From CAYVHB01 sp964450865 (GTDB lineage: Bacteria > Bacillota > Clostridia > Saccharofermentanales > UBA5734), in NCBI GenBank assembly GCA_964450865.1, contig CAYVHB010000001.1:124001-188000 (forward strand): a stretch of 64,000 nucleotides of DNA, given 5' to 3'. The translations under genes and the position numbers were made by a program. Of the stretch, positions 55,840 to 64,000 are shown in pieces. Each line of letters begins with the position of its first letter. Position 1 is the stretch's first letter. Under the pieces are notes generated by a model that saw only the letters and a program-made list of their open reading frames with translations, was not told the DNA's origin and made no database searches.

Positions 55840-56721
55840 ATGATCAAATTTCTAAACTATTTCATCAATGGCTTGCAAACCGGATCAATCTACGCCCTGA
55901 TTGCCCTGGGATACACCATGGTGTACGGAATTGTCAAGCTGATCAACTTCGCTCATGGTGACCTGATGATGGTCGGCGCCTATGTCGCATTGTTCTGCCT
56001 GACCAGTTTCCAGCTGCCGCTCTGGGCGGCCGTCCTGATTACCATGGCATTTACAGCCGTACTTGGCGTCCTGATCGAGCGTTTTGCCTACAAACCGCTG
56101 CGCAAGTCGGCCCGTATCTCGGCCCTGATAACAGCGATCGGCATCAGCCTGCTCCTGCAGAACCTGGTCATGCTGCTCTTTACCCAGAATCCGCGCCGTT
56201 TCCCGAACGTGCTCAAGGATGCGCCAATCCTCAGCCTGGGCCGGCTGAAAATCAGCTCCCTGACCATCGGCAGCATTGTAGCGGCCCTCATCCTGATGGT
56301 CGCACTCTACCTCTTCATCAATAAGACCCGCATGGGCAAGGCGATGCGAGCCGTTTCCGAGGATACGGGAGCTGCGCTGCTGATGGGCATCAATGTCAAC
56401 ACCACGATCTCCGTAACCTTTTTCATTGGTTCAGCGCTGGCTGCCTTTGCCGCGGTTCTTTATTGCCTGGCCTATCCGCAAGTCCAGCCCTTCATGGGCT
56501 CGATGCCCGGACTCAAGGCCTTTATCGCCGCCGTCCTCGGTGGTATCGGCGTCATCCCCGGGGCCATGGTCGGCGGGATGGTGCTGGGCATTGCCGAAAG
56601 CCTGACCAAAGGCTATATCTCCTCCAAGTTCTCCGATGCCGTTGTTTTCGGTATCCTGATCCTGGTCCTGCTCTTCAAGCCCAGCGGCCTTTTCGGCCGT
56701 AATATCCGCGAAAAAGTCTGA
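55840..56721 (+). CDS. livH: Branched-chain amino-acid permease LivH
   Basis: 293-residue permease with eight hydrophobic helices. N-terminal NYFINGLQTGSIYALIALGYTMVYGIVKLINFAHGDLMMVGAYVA and the internal AFIAAVLGGIGVIPGAMVGG loop are characteristic of LivH. It forms the membrane channel with LivM. The ATG at 55840 has GAGGGAG 10 nt upstream; the longer frame from 55729 overlaps the hairpin. Next gene follows after 20 nt. Confidence 0.93.
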   Translation: MIKFLNYFINGLQTGSIYALIALGYTMVYGIVKLINFAHGDLMMVGAYVALFCLTSFQLPLWAAVLITMAFTAVLGVLIERFAYKPLRKSARISALITAIGISLLLQNLVMLLFTQNPRRFPNVLKDAPILSLGRLKISSLTIGSIVAALILMVALYLFINKTRMGKAMRAVSEDTGAALLMGINVNTTISVTFFIGSALAAFAAVLYCLAYPQVQPFMGSMPGLKAFIAAVLGGIGVIPGAMVGGMVLGIAESLTKGYISSKFSDAVVFGILILVLLFKPSGLFGRNIREKV

Positions 56722-56741
56722 AGAAAGGACGTGAACCAACT

Positions 56742-57740
56742 GTGGGTAAAATAATCCGTTCTTACCTGATCAACCTGGTGATCATCCTCGTGATCTTCGG
56801 CGTTATCCTGACCTTGCAGCAAACCGGCATCATCGGCCGTTACTATATGGGAATCCTGATCACTCTCCTGATCAACGTCATCCTGACGGTCAGTCTCAAC
56901 CTCGCCACCGGCTTTCTCGGCCAGCTGACCCTCGGCCATGCCGGTTTCATGTCAGTCGGCGCTTACACCGCGGCCCTGATTACCATGAATATCGGCCTGC
57001 CGACCAACATCGCTTTCCCGATTTCGCTCCTGCTGGGGGGCCTGACCGCCGCCCTCTTCGGAATCCTGGTCGGCATCCCGGCCCTGCGCCTCAAGGGCGA
57101 CTACCTGGCGATTATCACGCTCGGCTTTGGCGAAATCATCCGCGTGATCATTCTCAACGTCAAATTCACCGGCGGGGCGCGCGGCCTGACCGGCATCGAT
57201 GTGCTGACCAATTTCCCCTACGCTTATTTCATAGCCGTTATCACCATCGTCACCATGTTTCTCCTGATCCGCTCGCGCCATGGCCGGGCGATCATCTCCA
57301 TCCGCGAGGATGAAATCGCCGCTGAAGCCTCAGGGATCAACACCACCTATTACAAGCTGCTCGGCTTCACCATCGCCGCCTTCTTTGCCGGCGTGGCCGG
57401 CGGCCTTTACGCCCACTGGCAGTCGGTGCTCGACGCCACCAAGTTCAATTTCAATTACTCGATCGACATCATGGTCATGGTTGTCCTCGGCGGCATGGGT
57501 TCAATCACCGGTTCCATCCTGGCCGCCACCCTGCTGACCATCCTGCCCGAGCTGCTGCGTGATTTTTCCCAGTACCGGATGCTGATTTACGCCATTTTGC
57601 TGATCCTGATGATGCTCTTCAAGCCCTCCGGCCTGCTCGGGCGTTATGAACTGTCGCAAAAGGTCTTCCGTTCGCTGCTGCCCGGCAAACGCAAACGGCC
57701 ATCTGGCTCATCCGGACAGCCCGGCGAGCCGGTAGCCTGA
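56742..57740 (+). CDS. livM: Branched-chain amino-acid permease LivM
   Basis: 332 residues. GTG start preceded by AAAGGACG. Multi-helix permease with LNLATGFLGQLTLGHAGFMSVGAYTAALI, IPALRLKGDYLAIITLGFGEIIRVI and AGGLYAHWQSVLDATKFNFNYSIDIMVMVVLGGMGS, the typical LivM motifs. C-terminal tail is basic (LLPGKRKRPSGSSGQPGEPVA). Partner of LivH in the same operon. Confidence 0.93.
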   Translation: MGKIIRSYLINLVIILVIFGVILTLQQTGIIGRYYMGILITLLINVILTVSLNLATGFLGQLTLGHAGFMSVGAYTAALITMNIGLPTNIAFPISLLLGGLTAALFGILVGIPALRLKGDYLAIITLGFGEIIRVIILNVKFTGGARGLTGIDVLTNFPYAYFIAVITIVTMFLLIRSRHGRAIISIREDEIAAEASGINTTYYKLLGFTIAAFFAGVAGGLYAHWQSVLDATKFNFNYSIDIMVMVVLGGMGSITGSILAATLLTILPELLRDFSQYRMLIYAILLILMMLFKPSGLLGRYELSQKVFRSLLPGKRKRPSGSSGQPGEPVA

Positions 57741-57755
57741 GAAAGGAGAACTGGC

Positions 57756-58517
57756 ATGGCCCTGCTGAATATCAAGAACCTTGGCATCACCTTTGGCGGT
57801 CTGCGAGCGCTCGATGATGTCCACCTGACCATTCGCGACCAGGAGATCATCGGCCTGATCGGGCCCAACGGCGCCGGCAAGACGACCGTATTCAACCTGC
57901 TGACCAATGTCTATTCTCCGACGGCCGGCTCCATTGAACTGGCCGGCACCAGCCTGGTCGGCAAGAAATCTTACGAAATCATCCGCCACGGCATCGCCCG
58001 CACCTTCCAGAATATCCGCTTGTTCAAGGATATCTCCGTGCTGGACAACATCCGCATCGGCTACCACAACAATGCGCATTATTCTGTCCTCGCCGGCATC
58101 TTCCGCCTGCCCTCCTACTGGCGTGAGGAAGCCCGGATGAAAGAAGAAGCACTGTCGTTACTGCGCATTTTCAACATGGAGCACCTCGCTGAGGCGCGGG
58201 CCGGCAGCCTGCCCTACGGCCAGCAGCGCAAGCTGGAAATCTGCCGGGCCCTGGCAACCCGCCCCAAGCTGCTGCTGCTTGACGAACCGGCCGCCGGGAT
58301 GAATCCGACCGAGACGCACGAGCTGATGAACACCATCCGCTTCATCCGCGACCATTTCAAGATCTCGATCATGCTCATCGAACACGACATGAGCCTGGTC
58401 ATGGGCTTGTGCGAACACCTGGTCGTCCTGGATTATGGCGTCATTATCGCGACGGGCACACCTGAGGAAATCAAGCGCAACCCCAAAGTCATCGGGGCCT
58501 ACCTGGGAGGCGAGTAA
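57756..58517 (+). CDS. livG: Branched-chain amino-acid ATPase LivG
   Basis: 253 residues. Walker A GLIGPNGAGKTTVFNLLTN, signature LPYGQQRKLEICRALATRPKLLLLDEPAAGMN and the LivG-specific insertion around GIARTFQNIRLFKDISVLDNIRIGYHNN are present. One of two ATPases energising uptake. AAAGGAG site before the ATG, and its stop is directly followed by livF. Confidence 0.94.
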   Translation: MALLNIKNLGITFGGLRALDDVHLTIRDQEIIGLIGPNGAGKTTVFNLLTNVYSPTAGSIELAGTSLVGKKSYEIIRHGIARTFQNIRLFKDISVLDNIRIGYHNNAHYSVLAGIFRLPSYWREEARMKEEALSLLRIFNMEHLAEARAGSLPYGQQRKLEICRALATRPKLLLLDEPAAGMNPTETHELMNTIRFIRDHFKISIMLIEHDMSLVMGLCEHLVVLDYGVIIATGTPEEIKRNPKVIGAYLGGE

Positions 58518-59222
58518 ATGCTGCAGGTTCAGAATATCAACGTATATTACGATGCCATTCACGCCATTCATGACGTATCATTCCATGTTGACCAGGGTGA
58601 AATCGTGACCCTGATCGGCGCCAACGGGGCTGGCAAGACAACGATCATGCAGACCATTTCCGGCCTGCTCAAATCAAAAACCGGCTCCATTACCTTCCTC
58701 GGCCAGGATCTGCGCGCGATCGAAGCTCACCGAATCGTTGAGCTTGGACTAGCCCAGGTCCCCGAACGGCGGCGTATTTTCACCCAGCTGACCGTCCAGG
58801 AAAACCTGGAGATGGGTGCTTATATCCGCAAGGATACGGCAAATCTCGGTGCGGACTACCAGGCGATCTTCAAGCGCTTCCCCCGCCTGCAGGAACGGCG
58901 CAAACAGCTGGCCGGCACCCTGAGCGGCGGTGAACAGCAAATGCTGGCCATCGGCCGGGCCCTGATGTCCAAGCCCAAACTGCTTTTAATGGATGAACCG
59001 TCGATGGGTTTGTCGCCCCTGCTGGTCCAGGAAATCTTCCGCATCATCCGCGACGTGCGCGACAGCGGCACCACGGTCCTGCTGGTCGAACAAAACGCCC
59101 AGATGGCCCTGAGCATTGCCGACCGCGCTTACGTGCTGGAAACAGGCTTTGTCGTGAGCCAGGGTAAAGCCGCCGACCTGCTGGGCAACGAAGAAGTCCG
59201 GCGGGCCTATCTCGGTACCTGA
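58518..59222 (+). CDS. livF: Branched-chain amino-acid ATPase LivF
   Basis: 234 residues. Walker A GANGAGKTTIMQTISGL, LPERRRIFTQLTVQENLEMGAY-type sequence (here AQVPERRRIFTQLTVQENLEMGAY), signature LSGGEQQMLAIGRALMSKPKLLLMDEPSMGLSP. It starts 3 nt after livG and completes the five-gene liv operon. Confidence 0.94.
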   Translation: MLQVQNINVYYDAIHAIHDVSFHVDQGEIVTLIGANGAGKTTIMQTISGLLKSKTGSITFLGQDLRAIEAHRIVELGLAQVPERRRIFTQLTVQENLEMGAYIRKDTANLGADYQAIFKRFPRLQERRKQLAGTLSGGEQQMLAIGRALMSKPKLLLMDEPSMGLSPLLVQEIFRIIRDVRDSGTTVLLVEQNAQMALSIADRAYVLETGFVVSQGKAADLLGNEEVRRAYLGT

Positions 59223-59337
59223 GCACAGCAGCATACCCGTCTATCGGCCGATGCCGGTACGCACCGCCGGACGGATTTGCGGCCAATCCGCGATCGCGAT
59301 ATCGGCCCTTACAAATGCGCGATTGCTGTTGTAATCC

Positions 59338-60351
59338 CTAAAGCCCATGCCCGATCAAGGGCTGGATGCTGCAGGTCCGCTGTAAGCGGGCCAGAATGAC
59401 CAGGGCGCGAACCGTGCAATCGATCAGGCGGCTGCTATTGGTCCGCCAGCTGTTTGACAAGGGTAATTCCAGGCCATCGCGGGCAATCGGCCCGAAATCC
59501 CACCAGCCGTCGACCTGCTGATCCCAAAGCCAGTCAGCACCAGCCTCGAGCAGCTCGGCCGCCGTTGTATACCAGCCCAGATGATCGAGCACCGACAAAT
59601 AACGCATGCCCTCCTGCGAGGGGAACGCCAGGGGCAAGTAATGCAGCGCATGATTATTGAGATAGGCGATACCGCGTGAGCGCTGCATCAGATGCGCAAC
59701 CCAGCTGCGCTCGATAGCCCAGGGCAGCTGGTCTCGCAGCAGCAACAGGGAATAAACGGAAAAACACAGATAACAATTGGTTGGCAGTGCTTCTCCCAGT
59801 ACAGCCTCACTGACTTCTTCGATCCGGTCCTCGGCGAATTCACCTCTGTCGAAAGAACCCATGATGATCGCCGTCCATTGCCGGGCCACCTGCAGGGCGG
59901 CCGCGTTATCAGGATCAAGTGATCTCAGCCGGGCGGCTGCAATCAGGTGGTGCGCAACTTTCATATCGCCAAAATCGTCAATCTGATCCGGCCAGGGACG
60001 CTCACAGCGCAACAGGGATGCCAGATAGTTTACGGTATGCTGCATGGCCGGGTGGTCGCGCTCCAGGCCGAGAGCCAGGGCCCGGATAATCGCCGTCTCC
60101 GTCGTCCGTCCGGCATTCTTGACCAGCTTGTTGCGCGAGTAAAAACGTCCCCAGGAGCCGTCGGCCTGCTGCTGGCCGAGCAGATCCAGTACCGGCCGGG
60201 AAGACCAAAGCGAATCGCGGGCTTTCTGCAGATCGTGGTCACATGATGGTAAACTGCAGACATCACGCAACAAACGATAGCGCGGCACCGGTTCCAGATC
60301 CAGCCGCAATAACCGTTCTACGAAGTCACTGATCAGATCAGCCACGGTCAT
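59338..60351 (-). CDS. Alpha/alpha-toroid-like protein of unknown function
   Basis: 337 residues, predicted mostly helical. The QQADGSWGRFYSRN and QQVDGWWDFGP repeats recall the QW motif of terpene cyclases and prenyltransferases, and the helical hairpins between them (TETAIIRALALGLERDHPAMQHTVNYLAS) suit an alpha/alpha toroid. There is no DXDD or catalytic acid motif and no zinc motif, so an enzyme is not shown. GGGGAGG lies 3 nt before the ATG. The gene is monocistronic and convergent with the liv operon. I recall similar hypothetical proteins in Bacillota. Confidence 0.6.
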   Translation of the reverse strand: MTVADLISDFVERLLRLDLEPVPRYRLLRDVCSLPSCDHDLQKARDSLWSSRPVLDLLGQQQADGSWGRFYSRNKLVKNAGRTTETAIIRALALGLERDHPAMQHTVNYLASLLRCERPWPDQIDDFGDMKVAHHLIAAARLRSLDPDNAAALQVARQWTAIIMGSFDRGEFAEDRIEEVSEAVLGEALPTNCYLCFSVYSLLLLRDQLPWAIERSWVAHLMQRSRGIAYLNNHALHYLPLAFPSQEGMRYLSVLDHLGWYTTAAELLEAGADWLWDQQVDGWWDFGPIARDGLELPLSNSWRTNSSRLIDCTVRALVILARLQRTCSIQPLIGHGL

Positions 60352-60792
60352 CCGCCTCCCCTACCCATCATCTATGTTTATGTTTACATTCATCATCTAC
60401 GTTTTCATTATAACATACCGGCTTTAACAGAATGAATTTCGAATGAAATTTCACAATATTGACTGTTTTTTAGATTAAAATGCAGTAATCACGCGCGAAT
60501 GCCGACAGAACTTTAACGATTGACATCAAGGGATGAAGCCACCTGAAAAGAAGCCGCTGATGACGGTCCAACCGCTGACGGGCGATCCAGCTGCTGACGA
60601 CAGGACATTAAAAAGATCCTCAAAGAGACAGCAGCGTGGCAAGACTGCCGGGCTTATTCTTTCAAAATGGGCACAAAAAATCGCTAAAAAATTCACCTGG
60701 TTTTCAGAAATAAATCGTTAATCAGTGCTATAATTGAGCGAAAAGTCTGATGTCATTGATTCGACCCGTTCAATACGACAAAATTTTAATAA
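60352..60792. other. Intergenic region with LCP promoter element and weak small frame
   Basis: Four hundred forty-one AT-rich bases between divergent genes. TATAAT at 60729-60734 is a good -10 for the LCP gene on the plus strand, without a clear -35. ATTATA at 60407-60412 gives a TATAAT on the minus strand for the toroid gene. AATTTC/GAAATT (60436-60451) is a short inverted repeat. A basic 62-residue frame at 60533-60721 has AAGGG too close to its ATG and is not supported as a gene. Confidence 0.4.
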
Positions 60793-62079
60793 ATGGGTGA
60801 AGATCAGATGGAAAAGAAGTCGATGAAACATGAAAAAAAATCGCTCGTACCAGATCAGGTTACGGCCAGCGCTTCAGCAGCCAGTCCTGAAGCAACTAGC
60901 CCTGAAGCAGCCAGTTCCACTAAGGCCAGTTCTGCCACTACCGGCTCCACGGTGTCCAATGTCAGTACCTCCTCCCGCCTTGACAAGCGTAAAACCCGGC
61001 CCATCCTCAGATACGTCACCTTATTCCTTGCCACCCTGATCGTTGGTTTTGTCCTCTATTTTGGCATCAAAGTAGCCAATATCTATCGCAATCGCGTTGA
61101 CATTGTCGATGAACCCAGTACCATCGCTTCAACAGCCATCGAGACGACTGCGCTGGCCACAACAACGGCGCTGACAGTACCCGTTCCCACAACCGCCCCG
61201 ACCACAACTTCGGATGCTGCCGCTGACCCGGATAGCACGCTGCCCGAAGAAACCGAGGATGATCGGATCGATGTCGGATCGGCGCTGGCCGTACCCATTT
61301 ACAAGAAGACCCCGATCGATCCCAATATCCTGAATATCCTCGTCCTTGGCTCCGACCAGCGCGCCAATGAAGTCGGCGAACGTTCTGACTCGATGATCCT
61401 GGTCAGTTACGACAAGACTGATCATTCGATCAAGCTGACCTCGCTGATGCGCGATACCTGGGTCCATATCCCCGGACATGGCTGGAATCGCCTGAATGCT
61501 GCCTTTGCCTATGGCGGCGTCGGCCTGACCATCAATACCATCAATGAGCTGTTCAAACTGGACATCCAGAATTATGTGATCATCAATTTCCAGCAGTTCA
61601 TCAAGGAAGTTGACAAAATTGGCGGCGTATCTGTCAATCTGACTGCCAGCGAGATCCAATACATCAACAGCAAATTGACGAAGAATAAATTGCCGGTCAT
61701 AGCCGGCCTGACGCGGCTCAACGGTCGCCAGGCTTTGCAGCATGTCCGCAATCGCCATGTGGGCCAGGGTGACTTTGACCGGACCCGCCGGCAGCGCGAA
61801 ACATTCATGGCTATCCTGGAAAAGGTCAAATCGACTAAAAACCCGACAACCATCCTCAGCTTCATTGACTATTCCCTGAATAATGTCCAGACCAATATCA
61901 AGCTCCAGACCATGATCGATATCTCCCTGCAAGTCCTGGAAAGCGGCGACAGTAAAATCAGTACCGCCCGCATCCCTTTTGACAGGACCTGGAACTACTC
62001 AACAGAGGAAGGCCGCAGCGTCATCGCCATTGACCTTCCGGATAACCAGACTCTCCTGCGCAAATTCCTCTACCCCTGA
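60793..62079 (+). CDS. LytR-CpsA-Psr (LCP) family protein
   Basis: 428 residues. A 70-residue Ser/Thr/Ala-rich cytoplasmic part precedes a transmembrane helix (YVTLFLATLIVGFVLYFGIKV, about 73-93), then a Thr-rich spacer and the LCP domain: ILVLGSDQRANEVGERSDSMI (about 180), TSLMRDTWVHIPG, LNAAFAYGGVGLTINTINELF, HVRNRHVGQGDFDRTRRQR. LCP enzymes attach teichoic acids or capsule to peptidoglycan outside the cell. ATG at 60793; a second at 60808 also possible. A sortase gene follows. Confidence 0.9.
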   Translation: MGEDQMEKKSMKHEKKSLVPDQVTASASAASPEATSPEAASSTKASSATTGSTVSNVSTSSRLDKRKTRPILRYVTLFLATLIVGFVLYFGIKVANIYRNRVDIVDEPSTIASTAIETTALATTTALTVPVPTTAPTTTSDAAADPDSTLPEETEDDRIDVGSALAVPIYKKTPIDPNILNILVLGSDQRANEVGERSDSMILVSYDKTDHSIKLTSLMRDTWVHIPGHGWNRLNAAFAYGGVGLTINTINELFKLDIQNYVIINFQQFIKEVDKIGGVSVNLTASEIQYINSKLTKNKLPVIAGLTRLNGRQALQHVRNRHVGQGDFDRTRRQRETFMAILEKVKSTKNPTTILSFIDYSLNNVQTNIKLQTMIDISLQVLESGDSKISTARIPFDRTWNYSTEEGRSVIAIDLPDNQTLLRKFLYP

Positions 62080-62110
62080 TCGCAACCGGCAAACACCCGA
62101 TCACGAGAAC

Positions 62111-62205
62111 GGTGTCCGGCCCTGAAAGGGTGCCTGGCGCCGTTTCTGCATCATCTGGCATTGCCCTTTCATGAGAATGATGCCTGGCACCCGACCGGCA
62201 ACACC
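62111..62205 (+). repeat. Palindromic element, nested hairpin (dispersed repeat, copy 2)
   Basis: Three nested stems: GGTGT (62111-62115) with ACACC (62201-62205), GGGTGCC (62128-62134) with GGCACCC (62186-62192), and GCATCAT (62148-62154) with ATGATGC (62177-62183). Its left half shares long blocks with 18940-18997. It lies between the LCP and sortase genes. A REP- or MITE-like mobile element or a processed RNA structure are the alternatives. Confidence 0.55.
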
Positions 62206-62399
62206 TTCGTAATTTGCCCATCCGGCTTGCAACGTGTCCCGCTTCCGGTTATAATCAACATGCTGACTATTGTATACACTGAATATCCTGATATCAGCAA
62301 GTACTTTTTGCTCTTGTTCCTGACAAATGATCATTCAATAACCATTAAAAGCACGTTAAGCTGTTTTATAGAAGGTCCATGCTGATTCGGAGTGTATTC

Positions 62400-63494
62400 A
62401 TGACAGACAGTAATCCCACGCATGCAGCCAGGCCAGCCCTGGCCGATCAATACCCGCCTGAACGCAACCGGGGCAACCGGAGCAGCCGGTCCAGGACCGC
62501 TGATGCCAATCCTGCTCATGCTGATCCTGCCGATTCTGCTGATGCTAGACCTGCTGATGCTGGTCCTGCTGATGCTGGTCCTGCTGATCTGGCCGGCGAA
62601 ACCGATTTCCACCACGCCCACCGGCGGCGCAAGCGTCACTCCCGGTCCTGGCAGGCCAGGCACAAGCGCGGCAAAATGATCCGCCACATGCTGGTCGGGG
62701 TGCTGCCCTACCTGATTTTTCTGCTCGGCCTGACGATTGCCGCCATCAGCCTGGCCCAATACATCGAGCAAAGCTCGCCGCTCTCGCTGTTCCTGATCAA
62801 CCGGGACACCGAGGCCAACTGGACAGGGTCCGACCCGGCCAGCAACTGGGACGAGGAACCGCTCGCCACTGACCCGGACCCGACACCAGCCGGGCCGGAG
62901 CCTTCACCGGCACAGACCCAGGCCAACGGCAACAGCAGCAGCGGTAATAATGGCAGCAACGCAACCAGCGGCAGCGGTGGCCAGCAGTCGGTATCCGTCT
63001 CAACAGAGCCGGCTGTCCCGGCACAGATCCCGCAGGAAAAGGCTGAACTCAACGAAAACGGCGAGCTGATCGTACCGTTTTACTATGTTGGCGATCCATT
63101 TGGCATCATCCAGATTCCCGGGGCCAATCTCAAGGTCCGGGCCTACCAGGGAGACGAGGATGCCCAGCTGCGCAAGGGCGCCGGCCACTTCACCAGCTCA
63201 TTCTTTCCCGGCCAGTCTGGCAACATTCTCATGGGCGGACACAGTGATACCTACTTTAATAATCTGCAGCATGTAGAGACCGGTGACAAAGTCTATTTTG
63301 ATACAACCTACGGCCGCTTCGTCTACCAGGTCAGGGAGATCCGGATTGTCGATGATTCAAACACCGCCATCGCCGGGGAGACGGCCAACGAGCAACTGAC
63401 GCTCTACACCTGCTATCCTTTCGACTTCATTGGTAATGCCCCCAAGCGATTCATCGTGATCTGCACACTGGTTGACAAACGGGTGAACTTATGA
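62400..63494 (+). CDS. Sortase, class D-like
   Basis: 364 residues. An N-terminal 95-residue cytoplasmic part holds Ala/Asp/Pro repeats made from a 15-bp DNA repeat. One membrane helix (MLVGVLPYLIFLLGLTIAAISL, 97-118), a Pro/Thr/Asn/Ser-rich stalk (130-215) and a sortase domain. Catalytic His281 (GGHSDTYF), Cys338 (TLYTCYPFDFIGNAP) and Arg350 are in order. The TCYPFxxIGNAPxR pattern suggests class D. Sortases join LPxTG-type proteins to the wall. The ATG at 62400 has GGAG 7 nt upstream. The stop overlaps the next gene (ATGA). Confidence 0.88.
   Translation: MTDSNPTHAARPALADQYPPERNRGNRSSRSRTADANPAHADPADSADARPADAGPADAGPADLAGETDFHHAHRRRKRHSRSWQARHKRGKMIRHMLVGVLPYLIFLLGLTIAAISLAQYIEQSSPLSLFLINRDTEANWTGSDPASNWDEEPLATDPDPTPAGPEPSPAQTQANGNSSSGNNGSNATSGSGGQQSVSVSTEPAVPAQIPQEKAELNENGELIVPFYYVGDPFGIIQIPGANLKVRAYQGDEDAQLRKGAGHFTSSFFPGQSGNILMGGHSDTYFNNLQHVETGDKVYFDTTYGRFVYQVREIRIVDDSNTAIAGETANEQLTLYTCYPFDFIGNAPKRFIVICTLVDKRVNL
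62499..62595 (+). repeat. 15-bp tandem repeat inside the sortase gene
   Basis: Degenerate to perfect copies of CCTGCTGATGCTGGT, in frame, give the ADAGP-type repeats of the sortase N terminus. The same DNA in another frame encodes a Leu-rich hydrophobic stretch, but no start or ribosome site supports it. Confidence 0.8.
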
Positions 63495-64000
63495 AAAATG
63501 GCCGCACTATTCCGCAAGCCATCGGGCAATTTTTCGCCGGACTGCTTTCATTTCTGCTTTGCCTGATTATCCTGGGCAGCAGCCTGTACTTTGCCGGCGC
63601 CATTTTCCTGCGGGAAACACTCTTCAGCAAAAGCTTCTATGTCCAGGCCACCGCTGCAGCCGAATATCTGCCCCTCGTCCGAAAAGCGATCGAGACCGAT
63701 ATGCTGGCCCAGAGTTCGTTTACCCATATCCCCGAAACAGTCCTTTACGCAGGCCTGGACGATGCCAGGATCTATCTCATGATCAACCAGCATCTGGACC
63801 GGGTCCAGGCCTTCCTGACCGGGCAGGCCGCATACGAACCGACCACTTACCCGGCCGAGGCCTTCATGCCGGCGCTGCAGACATTTATCGGCCAGTACGC
63901 CGCCCGGCAGGGCACGACCGTCAGTCCGGAGCAGCTGGCTCTCCTGCCCCAGGTCGCCGCCGATTCTGCCCTGATTGTGCAACAGCATGCCAACCTGGTC
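63491..64000 (+). CDS. Membrane protein of unknown function, 3' end outside window
   Basis: The ATG at 63491 overlaps the sortase stop (ATGA), showing coupled translation. 170 residues are visible and the frame is still open at the window end. One N-terminal transmembrane helix (FFAGLLSFLLCLIILGSSLYFAGAI, about 14-38) leads to an extracellular helical part (FYVQATAAAEYLPLVRKAIETDML...), no known motif. Its place after the sortase suggests an accessory or substrate-presenting membrane protein. Not recognised. Confidence 0.7.
   Translation, partial: MKNGRTIPQAIGQFFAGLLSFLLCLIILGSSLYFAGAIFLRETLFSKSFYVQATAAAEYLPLVRKAIETDMLAQSSFTHIPETVLYAGLDDARIYLMINQHLDRVQAFLTGQAAYEPTTYPAEAFMPALQTFIGQYAARQGTTVSPEQLALLPQVAADSALIVQQHANLV

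Noticed and set aside
60533..60721. 62-residue basic frame before the LCP gene
   Set aside because: AAGGG lies directly against the ATG, no family similarity, and the frame is within a promoter region.
62422..62679. Hydrophobic Leu-rich frame overlapping the sortase N terminus
   Set aside because: Produced by the 15-bp repeat read in another frame; no start site and the sortase frame is certain.

Overview
The window comes from a GC-rich, Gram-positive anaerobe, most likely a Bacillota/Clostridia-type bacterium. Supporting evidence is a phenylalanine T-box, a YerC-type TrpR homologue, sortase and LCP proteins, ECF and sodium-pump components, a radical-type 2-hydroxyacyl-CoA dehydratase activase, strong GGAGG ribosome binding sites and intrinsic terminators. 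All functional calls come from reading the sequence and recognising families by eye; no database search was run.

Layout. 1-8.3 kb: 3' part of an MFS transporter, an ECF S component, RidA, a 1425-residue dehydratase activase fusion coupled to a 2H phosphoesterase, a small conserved protein and a CopZ-like protein. 8.5-8.8 kb: tRNA-Thr(CGT) with promoter and terminator. 8.8-12.5 kb: an S-adenosylhomocysteine/purine salvage set (MtaD-type deaminase, AhcY, PNP). 12.5-16 kb: secA and yerC. 16-19.4 kb: three TadE/DUF5702-like envelope genes without Tad motor genes. 19.6-22.2 kb: polar amino-acid ABC transporter whose binding protein is circularly permuted. 22.2-26.1 kb: T-box-pheS-pheT. 26.2-28.9 kb: MBL hydrolase, dtd, gdhA. 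29.1-37.3 kb: a divergent mgsA, mrdA, mreD, mreC, radC, maf, asnS and a SEC-C protein, with no mreB. 37.4-43.7 kb: icd, holA, comEC, ysxC. 44-46.6 kb: two tandem PRPP-synthase paralogues, one apparently lacking the catalytic loop. 46.8-48.2 kb: OadB-like sodium pump subunit and a 48-residue OadG-like partner. 49-54 kb: rqcH, queH, ruvB, ruvA, ruvC. 54.3-59.2 kb: complete branched-chain amino-acid ABC operon. 59.3-64 kb: an alpha/alpha-toroid-like protein, an LCP protein, a sortase and an unknown membrane protein cut by the window end.

How the genes fit together. The metabolism suggested is amino-acid based: two amino-acid uptake systems, glutamate and isocitrate dehydrogenases, sodium-pump subunits and a dehydratase activase. 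The deaminase-AhcY-PNP set is consistent with clearing S-adenosylhomocysteine through S-inosylhomocysteine. Several conserved housekeeping proteins (SecA, HolA, ComEC, RadC, RqcH, AhcY, sortase) carry low-complexity Ala/Pro/Ser/Gly insertions, apparently grown from short DNA repeats. The least expected items are the permuted binding protein, a palindromic repeat found in two places (about 18.95 and 62.1 kb), the mreB-less mre locus, the degenerate PRPP-synthase paralogue and several structured leaders and hairpins.
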